Source of the DNA: Caulobacter sp. Root655
Lineage (GTDB): Bacteria; Pseudomonadota; Alphaproteobacteria; Caulobacterales; Caulobacteraceae
NCBI RefSeq assembly: GCF_001427665.1
Contig: NZ_LMHC01000001.1
Location: 498,780-562,779 of the forward strand
Direction of reading: 5' to 3'
Length of the DNA: 64,000 nucleotides
How positions within the stretch are numbered: position 1 is the first letter of the stretch; every line of letters starts with the position of its first letter. The notes beneath the pieces are model-generated. The model saw only the letters and a program-made list of their open reading frames with translations. It was not told the DNA's origin and ran no database searches. A program made the position numbers and the translations under genes. This document shows positions 1 to 9,607 of this stretch, in pieces.

Positions 1-1412
1 GGCGGCAGCTTGTCGGTGGCGTCCAGGCCGATCTTCGACCCCAGGCCGCTCTCGGGACTGGCGAAGTCGAGATAGTCGATCGGAGTGTTCTCGATCACCG
101 TGATGTCCCGGGCCGGGTCCATCTTGGTGCTGATCGCCCACATCACGTCCTTCCAGTCGCGGGCGTTGATGTCGTGGTCCACGACGATCACCCACTTGGT
201 GTACATGAACTGGCGCAGATAGCTCCAGACGCCCAGCATCACCCGCTTGGCGTGGCCCGGATAGGCCTTCTTCATCGACACCACGGCGATGCGATAGCTG
301 CAGCCCTCGGGCGGCAGCCAGAAGTCGACGATCTCGGGGAACTGCTGGCGGATCAGCGGGATGAACACCTCGTTCAGCGCTTCTCCGAGTACGGACGGTT
401 CGTCCGGCGGCCGGCCGGTGAAGGTGGTCAGGTAGATCGGGTCCTTGCGCATGGTGATCGCCGTCACCTGGAAGACCGGGAACTTCTCGACGCTGTTGTA
501 GTAGCCGGTGTGGTCGCCGTAGGGGCCCTCGTCGGCGTATTCGTCGAGCAGGACGTGGCCCTCGATGACGATCTCGGCGTGAGCCGGGACCATCAGCGGC
601 ACGGTCTTGGCCGGTACGAGGTCGACCTTAGCGCCGCGCAGCAGGCCCGCGAATTGATACTCCGAGAGCGTGTCCGGCACCGGGGTCACGGCGGCCAGGA
701 TGGTGCCGGGATCGGCGCCCAGCACGGCGCAGGCGGGCAGGGGGTCGCGGTTACCGGCCTTCTTGTGCCGCGCGTAGTGCTGGGCCCCGCCGCGATGGGC
801 CAGCCAGCGCATGATGCAGCGGTCCTTGCCGATCACCTGCATGCGGTAGATGCCCAGGTTGAAGTCGTCCTCGCGGTCCTTGCCCGGGCCCTTGGTGACC
901 ACCAGCGGCCAGGTGATCAGCGGGGCCGGCTCGCCGGGCCAGCAGGTCTGGACGGGCAGCTTGGACAGATCGATCTGATCGCCGGTCAGCACCACCTCCT
1001 GCACCGGGGCCTTCTTCACCGTGCCCGGCCGCATGGCCATCACGGTCCTGGCCAGGGGCAGCATGTCGAGGGCGTCCTTCAGGCCCTTGGGCGGCTGGGG
1101 CTGGCGCAGGAAGGCCAGCAGTTCGCCGACCTCGCGCAGCTCGCCGGCCGTGGTGCGCGGCTCGCCGCCCAGGGTGACTCCCATGGCCACGCGCTTGACC
1201 GTGCCGAACAGGTTGGCCAGGGCCGGCATCGGCGAGCGCGAGCCGTCGGGCAGGATGACGTTCTCGAACAGCACCGCCGGCCCGCCGGTGGCCAGCAGTC
1301 GTGTCTGGATCTCGGTCATCTCCAGCACGGTCGAGACCGGCTCGGTGACCCGTACCAGCTCGCCTTTCGCCTCGAGGACGTCGATGAATTCGCGAAGCGA
1401 GCGATAGGCCAT
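1..1412 (-). CDS. ubiD: UbiD family decarboxylase, 3' end beyond window
   Basis: Reads leftward from an ATG at 1412 and runs off the left edge, so about 470 residues are visible and the C-terminus is missing. The UbiD family removes the carboxyl group of 4-hydroxy-3-polyprenylbenzoate in ubiquinone synthesis, using prenylated FMN supplied by UbiX. The N-terminus begins MAYRSLREF. The middle holds the typical acidic stretch [11 protein letters not shown], and near the edge is [10 protein letters not shown], all characteristic of UbiD. ubiA, the prenyltransferase that makes its likely substrate, lies at 7.1 kb but not in the same operon. Other UbiD relatives act on different aromatic acids. The start follows from the family N-terminus. 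Confidence 0.92.
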   Translation of the reverse strand, partial: MAYRSLREFIDVLEAKGELVRVTEPVSTVLEMTEIQTRLLATGGPAVLFENVILPDGSRSPMPALANLFGTVKRVAMGVTLGGEPRTTAGELREVGELLAFLRQPQPPKGLKDALDMLPLARTVMAMRPGTVKKAPVQEVVLTGDQIDLSKLPVQTCWPGEPAPLITWPLVVTKGPGKDREDDFNLGIYRMQVIGKDRCIMRWLAHRGGAQHYARHKKAGNRDPLPACAVLGADPGTILAAVTPVPDTLSEYQFAGLLRGAKVDLVPAKTVPLMVPAHAEIVIEGHVLLDEYADEGPYGDHTGYYNSVEKFPVFQVTAITMRKDPIYLTTFTGRPPDEPSVLGEALNEVFIPLIRQQFPEIVDFWLPPEGCSYRIAVVSMKKAYPGHAKRVMLGVWSYLRQFMYTKWVIVVDHDINARDWKDVMWAISTKMDPARDITVIENTPIDYLDFASPESGLGSKIGLDATDKLP

Positions 1413-1459
1413 GCGGGACTCCTGAACGGCGCGGAACCTAACCGTTTTTTTCGGACTGG

Positions 1460-2473
1460 CTACGGCGAGCTGAACGCCTGGAGCAGGACAGCGCGAAGAC
1501 TGGCCAGGCGCTCGGGCGTCATTTCGCCCAGCGAGCCGCGCTTGTCGGGCGGAATATGGGCCATTGGGTCGCCGTTGGTCTGGAACACGAAATGGTCGAA
1601 CATCCCGCGCCAGACCTCGCGCTCGCCGGGCGGCAGGCCGCGCACGCTGGCCAGGGCGTGCACCAGGGCCACCAGCGGCGGGCTCAGCAGGGCCGGGGCC
1701 TCGTTCCACCAGTAATTGATCAGCACGGTGAAGGGGTCGAGCGACTCGACGTTGTGGAACCAGCAATAGGGGATGTAGATCGCGTCCCCCGGCTCCAGCT
1801 CGGCCACCTGCGCCGCCGCCAGGGCCGACGGGAAGTTGGGGTAGCGGTCCAGGTCGGGCCTGGCGAGGTCCACCATGCTGACGGGCGGCCCCGCCGGGGT
1901 GAAGTCGAATGGCCCCAGATAGAGGTTCTTCAACTGGTCCGGTGGAAACAGGGTGAAGCGCCGCCGCCCGGCCACCGCGCAGGCGATGTTGTGGCTCATG
2001 TCGAAATGGGTGGCGGTGGTGATGGCGTTGCCGATCCAGATGCGCGGCCCGACCTTGGGGTCGACCAGGGCCAGTCGATTGGCCTCGGCGAAGCCCGGCA
2101 GTTGCCCCGTCGTTGGCGTCGATTGCACGGCGATCGCCGGCGGCCTGGCGACGGGTCGCAACTCGAGCAGCGCGCCCAGCACCCTGGCCAACGGCATCTC
2201 GTCGCGCTGGAAGTTCAGGCCGCCCAGGTCGTCGCTGTAGAAGAACCGCCCGTCGATCTCGGCGCCGCCGCTCAGCACGGTGACCGGGGCGCCGGTGTCG
2301 AGACCGCCAAGATAGGCGACCAGCGCCTCGTCCGATCGGCGGCCGGCCGCCACGGCGGGCCAATCGGTGACCAGGCCCTTGAGGATCGCGGGCTGGCCGG
2401 CAGGCAGGATCTCGGCGCGGAACCGCGCGGGATCGACGTCGCGATACTCCGGCGTCCGGGGCAGAGGGGTCAT
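1460..2473 (-). CDS. Cupin-like (JmjC/cupin_8) domain protein
   Basis: A 337-residue protein starting [11 protein letters not shown]. The first third resembles the N-terminal part of JmjC/cupin_8 oxygenases (residues [12 protein letters not shown]). An HFD iron-binding motif lies at about residues 156-158 and a partner histidine at about 240 in CWFHNVES, as expected for an Fe(II)/2-oxoglutarate-type cupin fold. Proteins of this kind in Caulobacter-like bacteria often sit near TonB-receptor and halogenase genes, but none is visible here. The open frame continues upstream for several kilobases without a stop, which is a GC-rich artefact, so the start was chosen at the family-like N-terminus. 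The substrate is unknown. Confidence 0.8.
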   Translation of the reverse strand: MTPLPRTPEYRDVDPARFRAEILPAGQPAILKGLVTDWPAVAAGRRSDEALVAYLGGLDTGAPVTVLSGGAEIDGRFFYSDDLGGLNFQRDEMPLARVLGALLELRPVARPPAIAVQSTPTTGQLPGFAEANRLALVDPKVGPRIWIGNAITTATHFDMSHNIACAVAGRRRFTLFPPDQLKNLYLGPFDFTPAGPPVSMVDLARPDLDRYPNFPSALAAAQVAELEPGDAIYIPYCWFHNVESLDPFTVLINYWWNEAPALLSPPLVALVHALASVRGLPPGEREVWRGMFDHFVFQTNGDPMAHIPPDKRGSLGEMTPERLASLRAVLLQAFSSP

Positions 2474-2614
2474 CGTCAAGGCCGGAAGCTCCCCGTGCGG
2501 ACCGCTCCTTCGTAGAGCAAGGTCCGGCGGCCCCGCAAGCTCGACCCTAGGCGCCGCTCGCCGGGCGTGATCCTGTGGCCGCGATCCTTCGAGGGTTGCA
2601 CGAGAACAACGCCG

Positions 2615-4384
2615 ATGACCGACGCCGCGTCCGAAACCCCCGATCCGCGCGCCGCGCGCCGCGCGACGATCATCCGCCTGGCCACCGGCCTGGCCCAGGG
2701 CCTGCTGCTGTACGGCCTCTACCAGGCCGACAAGTCCAAGGTCTGGCCGGCCACCCAGCGCGAGCTGTACGCGGCCCTGCTGATGGTCTTCCTGTTCGCG
2801 CCGTTCGTGGTGCTGGCCGGCGTCTCGGCCCTGCGCTTTCGCACCCTGGCGGTCTGGAAGGGCGTCGCCGCGCTCGTCGCCGCCGGCCTCGGCGCCTATG
2901 GCGTCTGGAGCGGCGACCCCGCCGCCAAGGGCGTCGATGGCCTGGGGCCGCAGACCTTCTTCGCCATCGCCGCCTTGATCTTCATCGGCCATCACCTGGT
3001 CGAGCCGGCCGACGTGGAGCGGCGGCGCATCGCCCGCTATCCCACCTATTTCGACGTCACCTGGAAGCACGGCGTGCAGGCGGTGCTGTCGCTGGGCTTC
3101 ACTGGGGCCTTCTGGCTGCTGCTGTTCCTGGCCGCGGCCCTGTTCAAGCTGATCGGGGTCGACGCCATCGAAAAGCTGATCCGGCACGAGTGGTTCATCT
3201 TCCCCGCCACCGCCGTGGTGTTCGCCGCCGCCGTGCAACTGACCGACGTGCGGGCCAATCTGGTGCGCGGGGTGCGCACGGTCGTGTTGACCCTGCTGGC
3301 CTGGCTGCTGCCGCTGATGGCCCTGATCGCCGCCGCCTTCCTGCTGACCCTGCCGTTCACGGGCCTGGAGCCGCTGTGGAAAACCAAGAGCGCCACGGCC
3401 ATCCTGCTGACCGCCGACGCCTTCCTGATCCTGCTGGCCAACGCCGCCTACCAGGACGGGACCGAGACGACCGCCGTGGTGCTGAAATGGGCCGCGCGGC
3501 TGGCCGGGGTGCTGCTGGTCCCGATCACCGTGCTGGCCGCCTATGGCCTCAGCTTGCGCATCGGCCAGTACGGTCTCAGCCCCGACCGGATCATCGCCGG
3601 GGCCTGCGTGCTGGTCGCGGCGGGTTACGCGGTCGGCTATGCGACCGCCGCCGTGCGGCCGGGCGCCTGGATGCGGACGCTGGAGGCGACCAACATCGCC
3701 ATGGCCTTTGTCGTCATCGCCGTGCTGCTGGCCCTGTGCACGCCGGTGGCGGATCCTCGGCGGCTGTCGGTGGAAAACCAGGTCAAGCGGCTGCACGCGG
3801 GCAAGGTGAAGCCAGACGACTTCGATTTCGCATTCCTGCGCTTCAATGGTGGACGAGTCGGCCGCGATGCGTTGGTCGCGCTTGGCAAGGATCGAGACGT
3901 CACGATCGCGGAGCTTGCCGGCAAGGCTTGGAACGCGCCGTCCTATCAAGCGGCGAAGTTGTCCGGAAAGCCCTTTGCGAACGCGCACGTCTATCCCGCC
4001 GGCGCCGTCCTCCCCGAAAGCTTCGTCAAGCAGGACTGGATAGGTGACAACTGGCTGACATGCGCTGCGGCAGGAGGCGATTGTGACATCGTCATGCTGG
4101 ACACGAACGGCGATGGCGTGGCCGAGGTGCTGGTCAACGATGGATCGGTGTTCGAGGTCTACCGGCAGGGCGCAGATCGGCGCTGGATCAAGATCGCGGT
4201 CACCGCGCCTTCCTGCGTTGACGACGATTTCCGGGCGAAGCTGGGAGCGATTCCGCCGCGCATGGCCCCACCGCCTCCGGACCTCAAGGATGTGGTGATC
4301 GGTGGGCGCAGCCTGCGCCTGGTGCCGCCTCCACCCGATTGCGTGGTCGAACGCATCGTCGTGACAGGTTCGGTGGAGCGCTAA
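2615..4384 (+). CDS. DUF4153 domain membrane protein
   Basis: A 589-residue polytopic inner-membrane protein. Hydrophobic segments run from about residue 20 to 390 (for example LLMVFLFAPFVVLAGV), matching the DUF4153 family of unknown function. The last 190 or so residues are soluble and include DTNGDGVAEVLV, a calcium-loop or FG-GAP-like pattern. The DNA of this tail is less GC-rich than the membrane part, so it may be a later addition. The ATG at 2615 was chosen because the residues before it look non-coding. The gene ends tail-to-tail with the ABC exporter gene, and their stop codons overlap in CTAA at 4381-4384. Confidence 0.75.
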   Translation: MTDAASETPDPRAARRATIIRLATGLAQGLLLYGLYQADKSKVWPATQRELYAALLMVFLFAPFVVLAGVSALRFRTLAVWKGVAALVAAGLGAYGVWSGDPAAKGVDGLGPQTFFAIAALIFIGHHLVEPADVERRRIARYPTYFDVTWKHGVQAVLSLGFTGAFWLLLFLAAALFKLIGVDAIEKLIRHEWFIFPATAVVFAAAVQLTDVRANLVRGVRTVVLTLLAWLLPLMALIAAAFLLTLPFTGLEPLWKTKSATAILLTADAFLILLANAAYQDGTETTAVVLKWAARLAGVLLVPITVLAAYGLSLRIGQYGLSPDRIIAGACVLVAAGYAVGYATAAVRPGAWMRTLEATNIAMAFVVIAVLLALCTPVADPRRLSVENQVKRLHAGKVKPDDFDFAFLRFNGGRVGRDALVALGKDRDVTIAELAGKAWNAPSYQAAKLSGKPFANAHVYPAGAVLPESFVKQDWIGDNWLTCAAAGGDCDIVMLDTNGDGVAEVLVNDGSVFEVYRQGADRRWIKIAVTAPSCVDDDFRAKLGAIPPRMAPPPPDLKDVVIGGRSLRLVPPPPDCVVERIVVTGSVER

Positions 4385-6186
4385 CCCACGCCCTCGCTCA
4401 CCGCGTTCAGCCGCGCATACACCCCGCCCGCCGCCTTCAACTCCCCGTGCCGCCCTTCCTCGACCACCCGGCCGTTCTGGAACACCAGGATGCGGTCGGC
4501 GCCGCGCACGGTCGACAGGCGGTGGGCGATGACGATGGTGGTGCGGCCGGCCATCAGGGCCTCGGCGGCTTCCTGGACCTGGCCCTCGGTCTCGACGTCG
4601 AGCGAGGAGGTGGCCTCGTCCAGCACCAGGATCGGGGCGTCGGTCAGGAAGGCGCGGGCGATGGCCACGCGCTGGCGCTCGCCGCCCGACAGCTTGATGC
4701 CGCGCTCGCCCACCAGGGTGTCGTAGCCCTGGGGCAGCTTGAGGATGAAGTCGTGGGCGCGGGCCTTGGTCGCCGCGGCGATCACCTCGGCGTCGGTGGC
4801 GTCCGGCCGGCCATAGGCGATGTTGTCGCGCAGCGAGCGGTGGAACAGGGCCGGGTCCTGCGGCACCACGGCGATGGCGCGGCGCAGGCTGCCCTGGGTC
4901 ACGCCGGCCACGTCCTGGCCGTCGATGACGATGCGGCCGCCCTGCAGGTCGTGCAGGCGCTGCACCAGCTTGACGAAGGTCGACTTGCCCGAGCCCGTCG
5001 GCCCGACCAGCGCCACCCGCTCGCCCGGCGCGATGGTCAGCGAGAAGTGGTCGTACAGCGGCGCGCCCGCCGCCTTGTAGCGGAAGGTGACGTCCTCGAA
5101 GACGATCCTGCCGTGGCCCCCCGGGCCCGTACTGGGCTGGAAGTCCGGGGCGCCGGGCGCGTCGGCGATCTGTGGCGCCAGGTGCTCCCAGGCGGCCAGG
5201 TCCTCGGTGTCGTCCAGGCCCTTCTGCAGCATGCGGATGTTCTCGCCCATGTTGCGCAGGTAGCCGCTCATCAGCATGAAGGCGGTGATGGCGAAGGCCA
5301 CGTCGCCGGGCGTCGCCTGGCCCTGGCTCCAGGCGTGGATCATCGCCGCCGTCAGCCCGCCTTGCAGCACGACCAGCAGCAGGTTCTGGCCCAGCCAGAC
5401 ATTGGTGAACTTGTGCCAGGTGACCATCACCGCCTCGCGCCAGGCGGCGGTGACTTCGGCGACGCGAACGCTCTCGCGGGCCTCGGCCCCGAAGCTCTTG
5501 ACCGTCGGGTTGGAGGTCACGGCGTCGGCCAGGCTGGCGCCGATCTTCGAATCCAGGGCGTTGGACCTCAGGTTGGCGGGCCGCACATAGCGGGTGGTGA
5601 CCACGACGTTGACGGTGACATAGGCGGCGACCACCACCAGGGCCACGATCCCGGCCATGGGCTGGCGCAGCAGCAGCATCACCGACAGCCCGACCAGCAC
5701 GATCAGGCTGGGGGCCAGCCAGATGGTCACCGCGTCGGTCACCGAGTCGTAGCCCCACATCGCGCGGGTCAGCTTGCGCACCGTCGCGCCGGCGAAGCTG
5801 TCGGCGTGCCAGTCGGACGAGAAGGCCTGGACGCGGACGTAACCCTCGTTGGTCATCTCCTCCATGTTGCGGGCGGCCAGCGGAATCCAGAACCGCATGG
5901 CCAGGTTGCGGATCAGCGAGAAGCCCAGATAGACGCCGACGAACCACGCCCAGGCCGACCAGGCCGAGGGCAGGGCGGCGGGGCCGCGCGAAACCGTGTC
6001 GATCAGCTTGCCCGAGGCCCAGGGCAGGGCCAGGTCGAAGGCGATGGCCAGCAGGGTCAGGCCGACGCCGGCGATGAACAGGCCTTTGCGGCGCAGCCAG
6101 AAGCGCGCGATGAAGCCCAGCACGCGAGCATTGCTCAGGGCGCGGCGGCGGCCGGTGTCGTCCTCGTCTTCGAATGCGTCGCTCAT
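4381..6186 (-). CDS. ABC exporter, fused membrane and ATPase domains
   Basis: A 601-residue half-transporter of the type that dimerises in the inner membrane and exports lipids, drugs or peptides using ATP. About residues 30-330 form the six-helix ABC transmembrane domain. The nucleotide-binding domain follows, with Walker [10 protein letters not shown] near residue 395, signature LSGGERQR, Walker [13 protein letters not shown] and the switch histidine in IVIAHRLS. The order membrane-then-ATPase is that of MsbA-like and multidrug exporters. The substrate cannot be told from sequence. Start ATG 6186 gives [10 protein letters not shown], a plausible cytosolic lead. A small DUF454 gene lies 20 bases upstream on the same strand and may be co-transcribed. 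Confidence 0.9.
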   Translation of the reverse strand: MSDAFEDEDDTGRRRALSNARVLGFIARFWLRRKGLFIAGVGLTLLAIAFDLALPWASGKLIDTVSRGPAALPSAWSAWAWFVGVYLGFSLIRNLAMRFWIPLAARNMEEMTNEGYVRVQAFSSDWHADSFAGATVRKLTRAMWGYDSVTDAVTIWLAPSLIVLVGLSVMLLLRQPMAGIVALVVVAAYVTVNVVVTTRYVRPANLRSNALDSKIGASLADAVTSNPTVKSFGAEARESVRVAEVTAAWREAVMVTWHKFTNVWLGQNLLLVVLQGGLTAAMIHAWSQGQATPGDVAFAITAFMLMSGYLRNMGENIRMLQKGLDDTEDLAAWEHLAPQIADAPGAPDFQPSTGPGGHGRIVFEDVTFRYKAAGAPLYDHFSLTIAPGERVALVGPTGSGKSTFVKLVQRLHDLQGGRIVIDGQDVAGVTQGSLRRAIAVVPQDPALFHRSLRDNIAYGRPDATDAEVIAAATKARAHDFILKLPQGYDTLVGERGIKLSGGERQRVAIARAFLTDAPILVLDEATSSLDVETEGQVQEAAEALMAGRTTIVIAHRLSTVRGADRILVFQNGRVVEEGRHGELKAAGGVYARLNAVSEGVG

Positions 6187-6206
6187 GGTGGGGGGTAGAT
6201 AGGCGC

Positions 6207-6479
6207 TTAGCGCTTGTTTTTCGACCCGCCAAACGGACGCCACCGCAAGTACCAGCGGATCGCCGGCCCGATGACGGGGGTGCGCAGCAGCGGCCGCACC
6301 GCGTGGGGCCGGGTCTTCAGGAAACACAGCACCGCGCCGATCCAGAACACCGTGGTCGGCAGGCCGGGCGTCACGACGCCCACCGCGCCGATCGCCAGCA
6401 ACCCGCCGCCCAGGCCGTCCAGCGTCCAGCGCACGGGGCGGGACAGGGGTTTTCGGGGCGGGCGGGGGAGGTTGGTCAT
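6207..6479 (-). CDS. DUF454 (YbaN-like) small membrane protein
   Basis: A 90-residue protein with two hydrophobic segments and the DUF454 hallmark GVVTPGLPTTVFW followed by a short loop and a basic C-terminus (GSKNKR). The family, known as YbaN in E. coli, is an inner-membrane protein without an assigned role. It lies directly upstream of the ABC exporter on the same strand with a 20-base gap, so the two probably share a transcript. Confidence 0.8.
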   Translation of the reverse strand: MTNLPRPPRKPLSRPVRWTLDGLGGGLLAIGAVGVVTPGLPTTVFWIGAVLCFLKTRPHAVRPLLRTPVIGPAIRWYLRWRPFGGSKNKR

Positions 6480-6533
6480 TGAGGGTGAATGTGGGCGATC
6501 ACGTGAGGGTTCGCTACCTCTGAGGTGCTCAAG

Positions 6534-6669
6534 TCCTCCCTCTGTGGGGGAGGTGTCGGCGCAGCCGACGGTGGGGGGAGTGATCGGCCGACCGCCACAG
6601 CCTGGATCGACGATCCCAAACTCCCCCCACCGATCGCTACGCGATCGCCTCCCCCACAGGGGGAGGAGC
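6534..6669. repeat. Mirrored intergenic repeat, family 1, copy 1
   Basis: An imperfect palindrome of about 135 bases. The outer arms are rich in CTCCCCC and GGGGGAG, and each arm carries a small inner hairpin (GTCGGC/GCCGAC on the left, GCGATCG repeats on the right). It closely matches 14785-14922 and 29117-29252. It ends just before the stop of the leftward gene at 6679 and could act as an mRNA 3'-end structure. Confidence 0.85.
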
Positions 6670-6678
6670 TCGCCGCGC

Positions 6679-6990
6679 TCAAGCGAACCGCAGGTGGCTC
6701 GACGTCCGCCCCCGCAGCCCCGCCTTGATCCGCGGCCCGAACTTCGTGCCCGAGGTCAGGCGCTCGACCATGCTGACGTCGCCGGCCCGGACGAACGCCC
6801 GCGCGGCGGCGGTCCACAGCGCGGTGGTCACTGGGTGGGGCGCGACGGCGCCGGCGGCCAGGCCCAGGGCCAGCAGGCTCCAGGCTTCGATGCGGTCGAT
6901 GACCTTGGCGGGCCCGCCGAAGGGGGTGATCAGGGTGTTCCGGGTCATTTGTCGCATCCGTCGCTTCGATGGCTTCACCTTGATCGTCAC
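6679..6990 (-). CDS. Hypothetical protein
   Basis: An unrecognised protein of up to 103 residues. An internal ATG at 6948 would give MTRNTLITPFGG and 89 residues, and looks at least as likely as the longer form. The middle (WSLLALGLAAGAVAPHP) is mildly hydrophobic, and the C-terminus is basic. No known motif was seen. It is divergent from ubiA, with a 136-base gap between them. Codon use looks like that of a real high-GC gene, but no other support exists. Confidence 0.45.
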   Translation of the reverse strand: MTIKVKPSKRRMRQMTRNTLITPFGGPAKVIDRIEAWSLLALGLAAGAVAPHPVTTALWTAAARAFVRAGDVSMVERLTSGTKFGPRIKAGLRGRTSSHLRFA

Positions 6991-7126
6991 GGCGAGATCG
7001 ATCCAATTGATCGTTCTTTGGAACGAGATCGGAAAGCTCTATGCGCCGGGTCCGGGATGAAGGGGTTTTTGGATCGGGGGTCATGCGATCGCCCCGCTTT
7101 GCCGGCGAGGAGAAGGGCGCTAAGCC

Positions 7127-8071
7127 ATGCCCATGAGCGACACCGCCACCGCCATCCTGCCCGACGCCGCCGCCGGCAACTGGGTCGATCGCCATGCGCC
7201 GCCACCCTTGCGGCCGTGGCTGAAGCTGGGACGGTTCGACCGGCCGGCGGGGATCTGGCTGCTGATGCTGCCCGGCTGGCAGGGCATCGCCCTGGCGGCG
7301 GCCGGCAAGGGGCAATGGCCCAACCCGTGGCTGCTGGTCGCCTTCTTCGTCGGCGCGGCCCTGATGCGGGCGGCCGGCTGCGCCTTCAACGACATCGTCG
7401 ACCGCGACTTCGACGCCCAGGTCAGCCGCACGGCCATGCGGCCCATCCCGGCCGGGCTGATCAGCGTCAGGCAGGCCTGGGGCTTCGTGGTCGGCTGCTG
7501 CCTGGTCAGCCTCTGCATCCTGCTGACCCTGGGCTGGCTGGCGGTGGGCCTGGGCGTGCTGTCGCTGGGCCTGGTGGCGGCCTATCCGTTCATGAAGCGC
7601 ATCACCTGGTGGCCACAGGCCTGGCTGGGCCTGACCTTCAACTGGGGCGCGCTGCTGGGCTACGCCGCCGCCACCCACGGCCTGACCTGGGCCGCCGTGC
7701 TGCTCTACGCCTCCGGCATCTTCTGGACCCTGGGCTACGACACGATCTACGCGGTGCAGGACCTCGAGGACGACGCCCTGGCCGGGGTGAAGTCGTCGGC
7801 CCGCCGGCTGGGCGAGGCCGCGCCGAGGGGCGTGCTGGCCTTCTACGCCGCCTGTTTCGTGCTGGTGATCGCCGCCGCCTGGGCCGGGAACGTCGGGCCG
7901 CTGTTCCTGCCGTTGGCGGCGCTGCTGGCCGTCCACCTGTCGCGTCAGGCCGCCCGCCTGCGGCTGGATGACCCGGCCGGGGCGCTGGCCCTGTTCAAGT
8001 CCAACACCCATGCGGGGTTCGTGCTGTTCCTGGCCCTGGTGGCGGGGATGTGGAAGCCGGCGGGGTTCTAG
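7127..8071 (+). CDS. ubiA: 4-hydroxybenzoate polyprenyltransferase
   Basis: A 314-residue integral membrane prenyltransferase that attaches the polyprenyl tail to 4-hydroxybenzoate in ubiquinone synthesis. The first aspartate-rich motif is NDIVDRDFD at about residue 88, and the second is YDTIYAVQDLEDD at about residue 204. Both bind Mg-diphosphate in the UbiA family. Eight or nine hydrophobic helices are visible. The length fits the family. A second ATG six bases downstream (MSDTA) is a possible alternative start. UbiD, the next-step decarboxylase, is encoded at the left edge of the window. Confidence 0.95.
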   Translation: MPMSDTATAILPDAAAGNWVDRHAPPPLRPWLKLGRFDRPAGIWLLMLPGWQGIALAAAGKGQWPNPWLLVAFFVGAALMRAAGCAFNDIVDRDFDAQVSRTAMRPIPAGLISVRQAWGFVVGCCLVSLCILLTLGWLAVGLGVLSLGLVAAYPFMKRITWWPQAWLGLTFNWGALLGYAAATHGLTWAAVLLYASGIFWTLGYDTIYAVQDLEDDALAGVKSSARRLGEAAPRGVLAFYAACFVLVIAAAWAGNVGPLFLPLAALLAVHLSRQAARLRLDDPAGALALFKSNTHAGFVLFLALVAGMWKPAGF

Positions 8072-8094
8072 GGGGCTTTTTTGACGCCCCCACG

Positions 8095-8195
8095 GTTGTC
8101 ATCCCGGAAGCCTCGCAGAGGCTGTCCGGGACCCAGGGGCGGTGCGCATGGCCCCTGGGTCCCGGGTCTGCGCTTCGCTCCGCCCGGGATGACAA
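8095..8195. repeat. Mirrored intergenic repeat, family 3, copy 1
   Basis: A hairpin-forming element of about 100 bases that starts GTTGTCATCCCGG and ends CCGGGATGACAAC, with inner arms GGGACCCAGGGGC and GCCCCTGGGTCCC. A near copy is at 18616-18731, and half a copy is at 52801-52873. It lies between the convergent ubiA and LprI-like genes, where it could terminate transcription in both directions. Confidence 0.85.
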
Positions 8196-8220
8196 CGAAA
8201 GAGTGGAGCGGAAGAGGCGG

Positions 8221-8559
8221 TCAGAACGGCCCGTTGCGATAGACCCGCTCCAGGCTCCGCTCCAGCTCGCCCAGCCGGCGATCATACGACCGGTTGAGGC
8301 AGGCGCGCTGGGCCCCGCAGCCCCGGCGGTCGCGCAGCCACTGGCGCTGCTGGTCCTCCAGGGCGCCGCGGGCGCCCATGCCCATGGTCTTGCGGTTGAT
8401 GTCGTAGAGCACCGCCATCCGCACATCCTTGTCGTTCAGCGCCAGGTTCGCGCAGATCGCCTTCTCGTCGGGGCTTCGGGCCCGGTCGCAGTCGAAGCTG
8501 GCGGCTTGGGCCGCACCGGCGACGAAGGCCAGCGCCAGGGCGGCCAGAAGCATTTTCAT
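8221..8559 (-). CDS. LprI-like (DUF1311) secreted protein
   Basis: A 112-residue protein with a clear Sec signal peptide (MKMLLAALALAFVAGAAQA, cleavage after AQA). The mature part has four cysteines in the pattern FDCDRA...AICAN...GCGAQRACL and the WLRDRR segment typical of the lysozyme-inhibitor LprI-like/DUF1311 family. It is expected in the periplasm, disulfide-bonded. The start at 8559 was set by the signal peptide, although the frame stays open upstream. Whether it inhibits lysozyme is not shown by sequence. Confidence 0.8.
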   Translation of the reverse strand: MKMLLAALALAFVAGAAQAASFDCDRARSPDEKAICANLALNDKDVRMAVLYDINRKTMGMGARGALEDQQRQWLRDRRGCGAQRACLNRSYDRRLGELERSLERVYRNGPF

Positions 8560-8626
8560 GGGTGTCTCCAGACGGTTACGCCGCGTCATCCTGTAAGCCG
8601 CAAGCTGAATGTGGCATGATGGGCCC

Positions 8627-9568
8627 ATGGCCGTAGCATCCCGCGTCAAACCCTCGGAGCTGTTCACGCCCGCCGAATGGGCGCCGCTTTCGGCGCGTTC
8701 GCGCTGGATCGGGCTGGCCCTGGTGGCCCATGCCTGGGCGGTGATCATCGCCGCCGGCGCCCTGTTCGTGATCTGGCCCAACCCGCTGACCTACCTGCTG
8801 GCGGTGATGCTGATCGGGGCCCGCCAGCTGGGCCTGGCCATCCTGATGCACGAGGCGGCGCATGGCGGGCTGCACCCCGACCTCAAGGTCAATGACTGGG
8901 TCGGCGAATGGCTGTGCGCGGCCCCGACCGGCGCGTCGCTGGCCAAGTACCGGCCCTATCACCTGACCCACCACAAGTTCGCCCAGCAGGCCGAGGACCC
9001 GGACTTGGTGCTGTCGGCCCCGTTCCCGACCACCCGGGCCTCGCTGCGCCGCAAGATCATCCGCGACCTGACCGGCCAGACCTTCTTCAAGCAGCGGTTC
9101 GGACCGTTCTTCGGGAAGCTGAAGAGCGACCAGCCCAGGGGCGCGATCTTCAGCGGCGAGGTCGCGCGCCAGAAGCCGTTCCTGCTGTGGAATCTGGGTC
9201 TGCTGGTGGGGCTGAGCGCCGTGGGCCTGTGGTGGGCCTGGCTGGCCCTGTGGATCGTGCCGATGGCGACCTGGTTCCCGCTGGTCACCCGGCTGCGCAA
9301 CATCGCCGAACACGCCCTGGTGGCCAAGGACGAGCCCGACCCGTTCCGCCACGCCCGCACCACCGGCGCCAACTGGATCGAGCGGGCGCTGATCGCGCCC
9401 TACCACGTCAACTTCCACGCCGAGCATCACCTGTTCATGCACATGCCGTGCTGGAACCTGCCCAAGGCGCACCGGCTGCTGGTGAACAAGGGCCTGACCG
9501 GGACCATGCTCACGGCGCCGGGCTATCTGTCGGTGCTGAAGGCGGCGTCCAGCAGAGCGCCGGCCTAA
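8627..9568 (+). CDS. Membrane fatty acid desaturase
   Basis: A 313-residue di-iron membrane desaturase or hydroxylase. The three histidine boxes are HEAAH at about residue 75, HLTHH at about 112 and HAEHH at about 264, which together form the di-iron site. Two hydrophobic hairpins separate them. The family introduces a double bond or hydroxyl group into acyl chains or carotenoid-like substrates, so the exact substrate is open. The ATG at 8627 sits 67 bases from the divergent LprI-like start, so both promoters must share that short gap. The next gene starts 39 bases downstream and may be co-transcribed. Confidence 0.88.
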   Translation: MAVASRVKPSELFTPAEWAPLSARSRWIGLALVAHAWAVIIAAGALFVIWPNPLTYLLAVMLIGARQLGLAILMHEAAHGGLHPDLKVNDWVGEWLCAAPTGASLAKYRPYHLTHHKFAQQAEDPDLVLSAPFPTTRASLRRKIIRDLTGQTFFKQRFGPFFGKLKSDQPRGAIFSGEVARQKPFLLWNLGLLVGLSAVGLWWAWLALWIVPMATWFPLVTRLRNIAEHALVAKDEPDPFRHARTTGANWIERALIAPYHVNFHAEHHLFMHMPCWNLPKAHRLLVNKGLTGTMLTAPGYLSVLKAASSRAPA

Positions 9569-9607
9569 GGCCTCGCGTCGAGACGGTCGCGATGCTCTAA
9601 GGCGGCC

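Noticed and set aside
2474..6232. Very long open frame on the minus strand continuing upstream of the cupin-like gene
   Set aside because: It lies antisense to or out of phase with the DUF4153 and ABC exporter genes, has low-complexity Arg/Gly/Pro composition and no motif. GC-rich DNA lacks stop codons by chance.
6534..6669. CRISPR array or phage att site
   Set aside because: Palindromic single units spread between genes, without regular spacers or cas genes.
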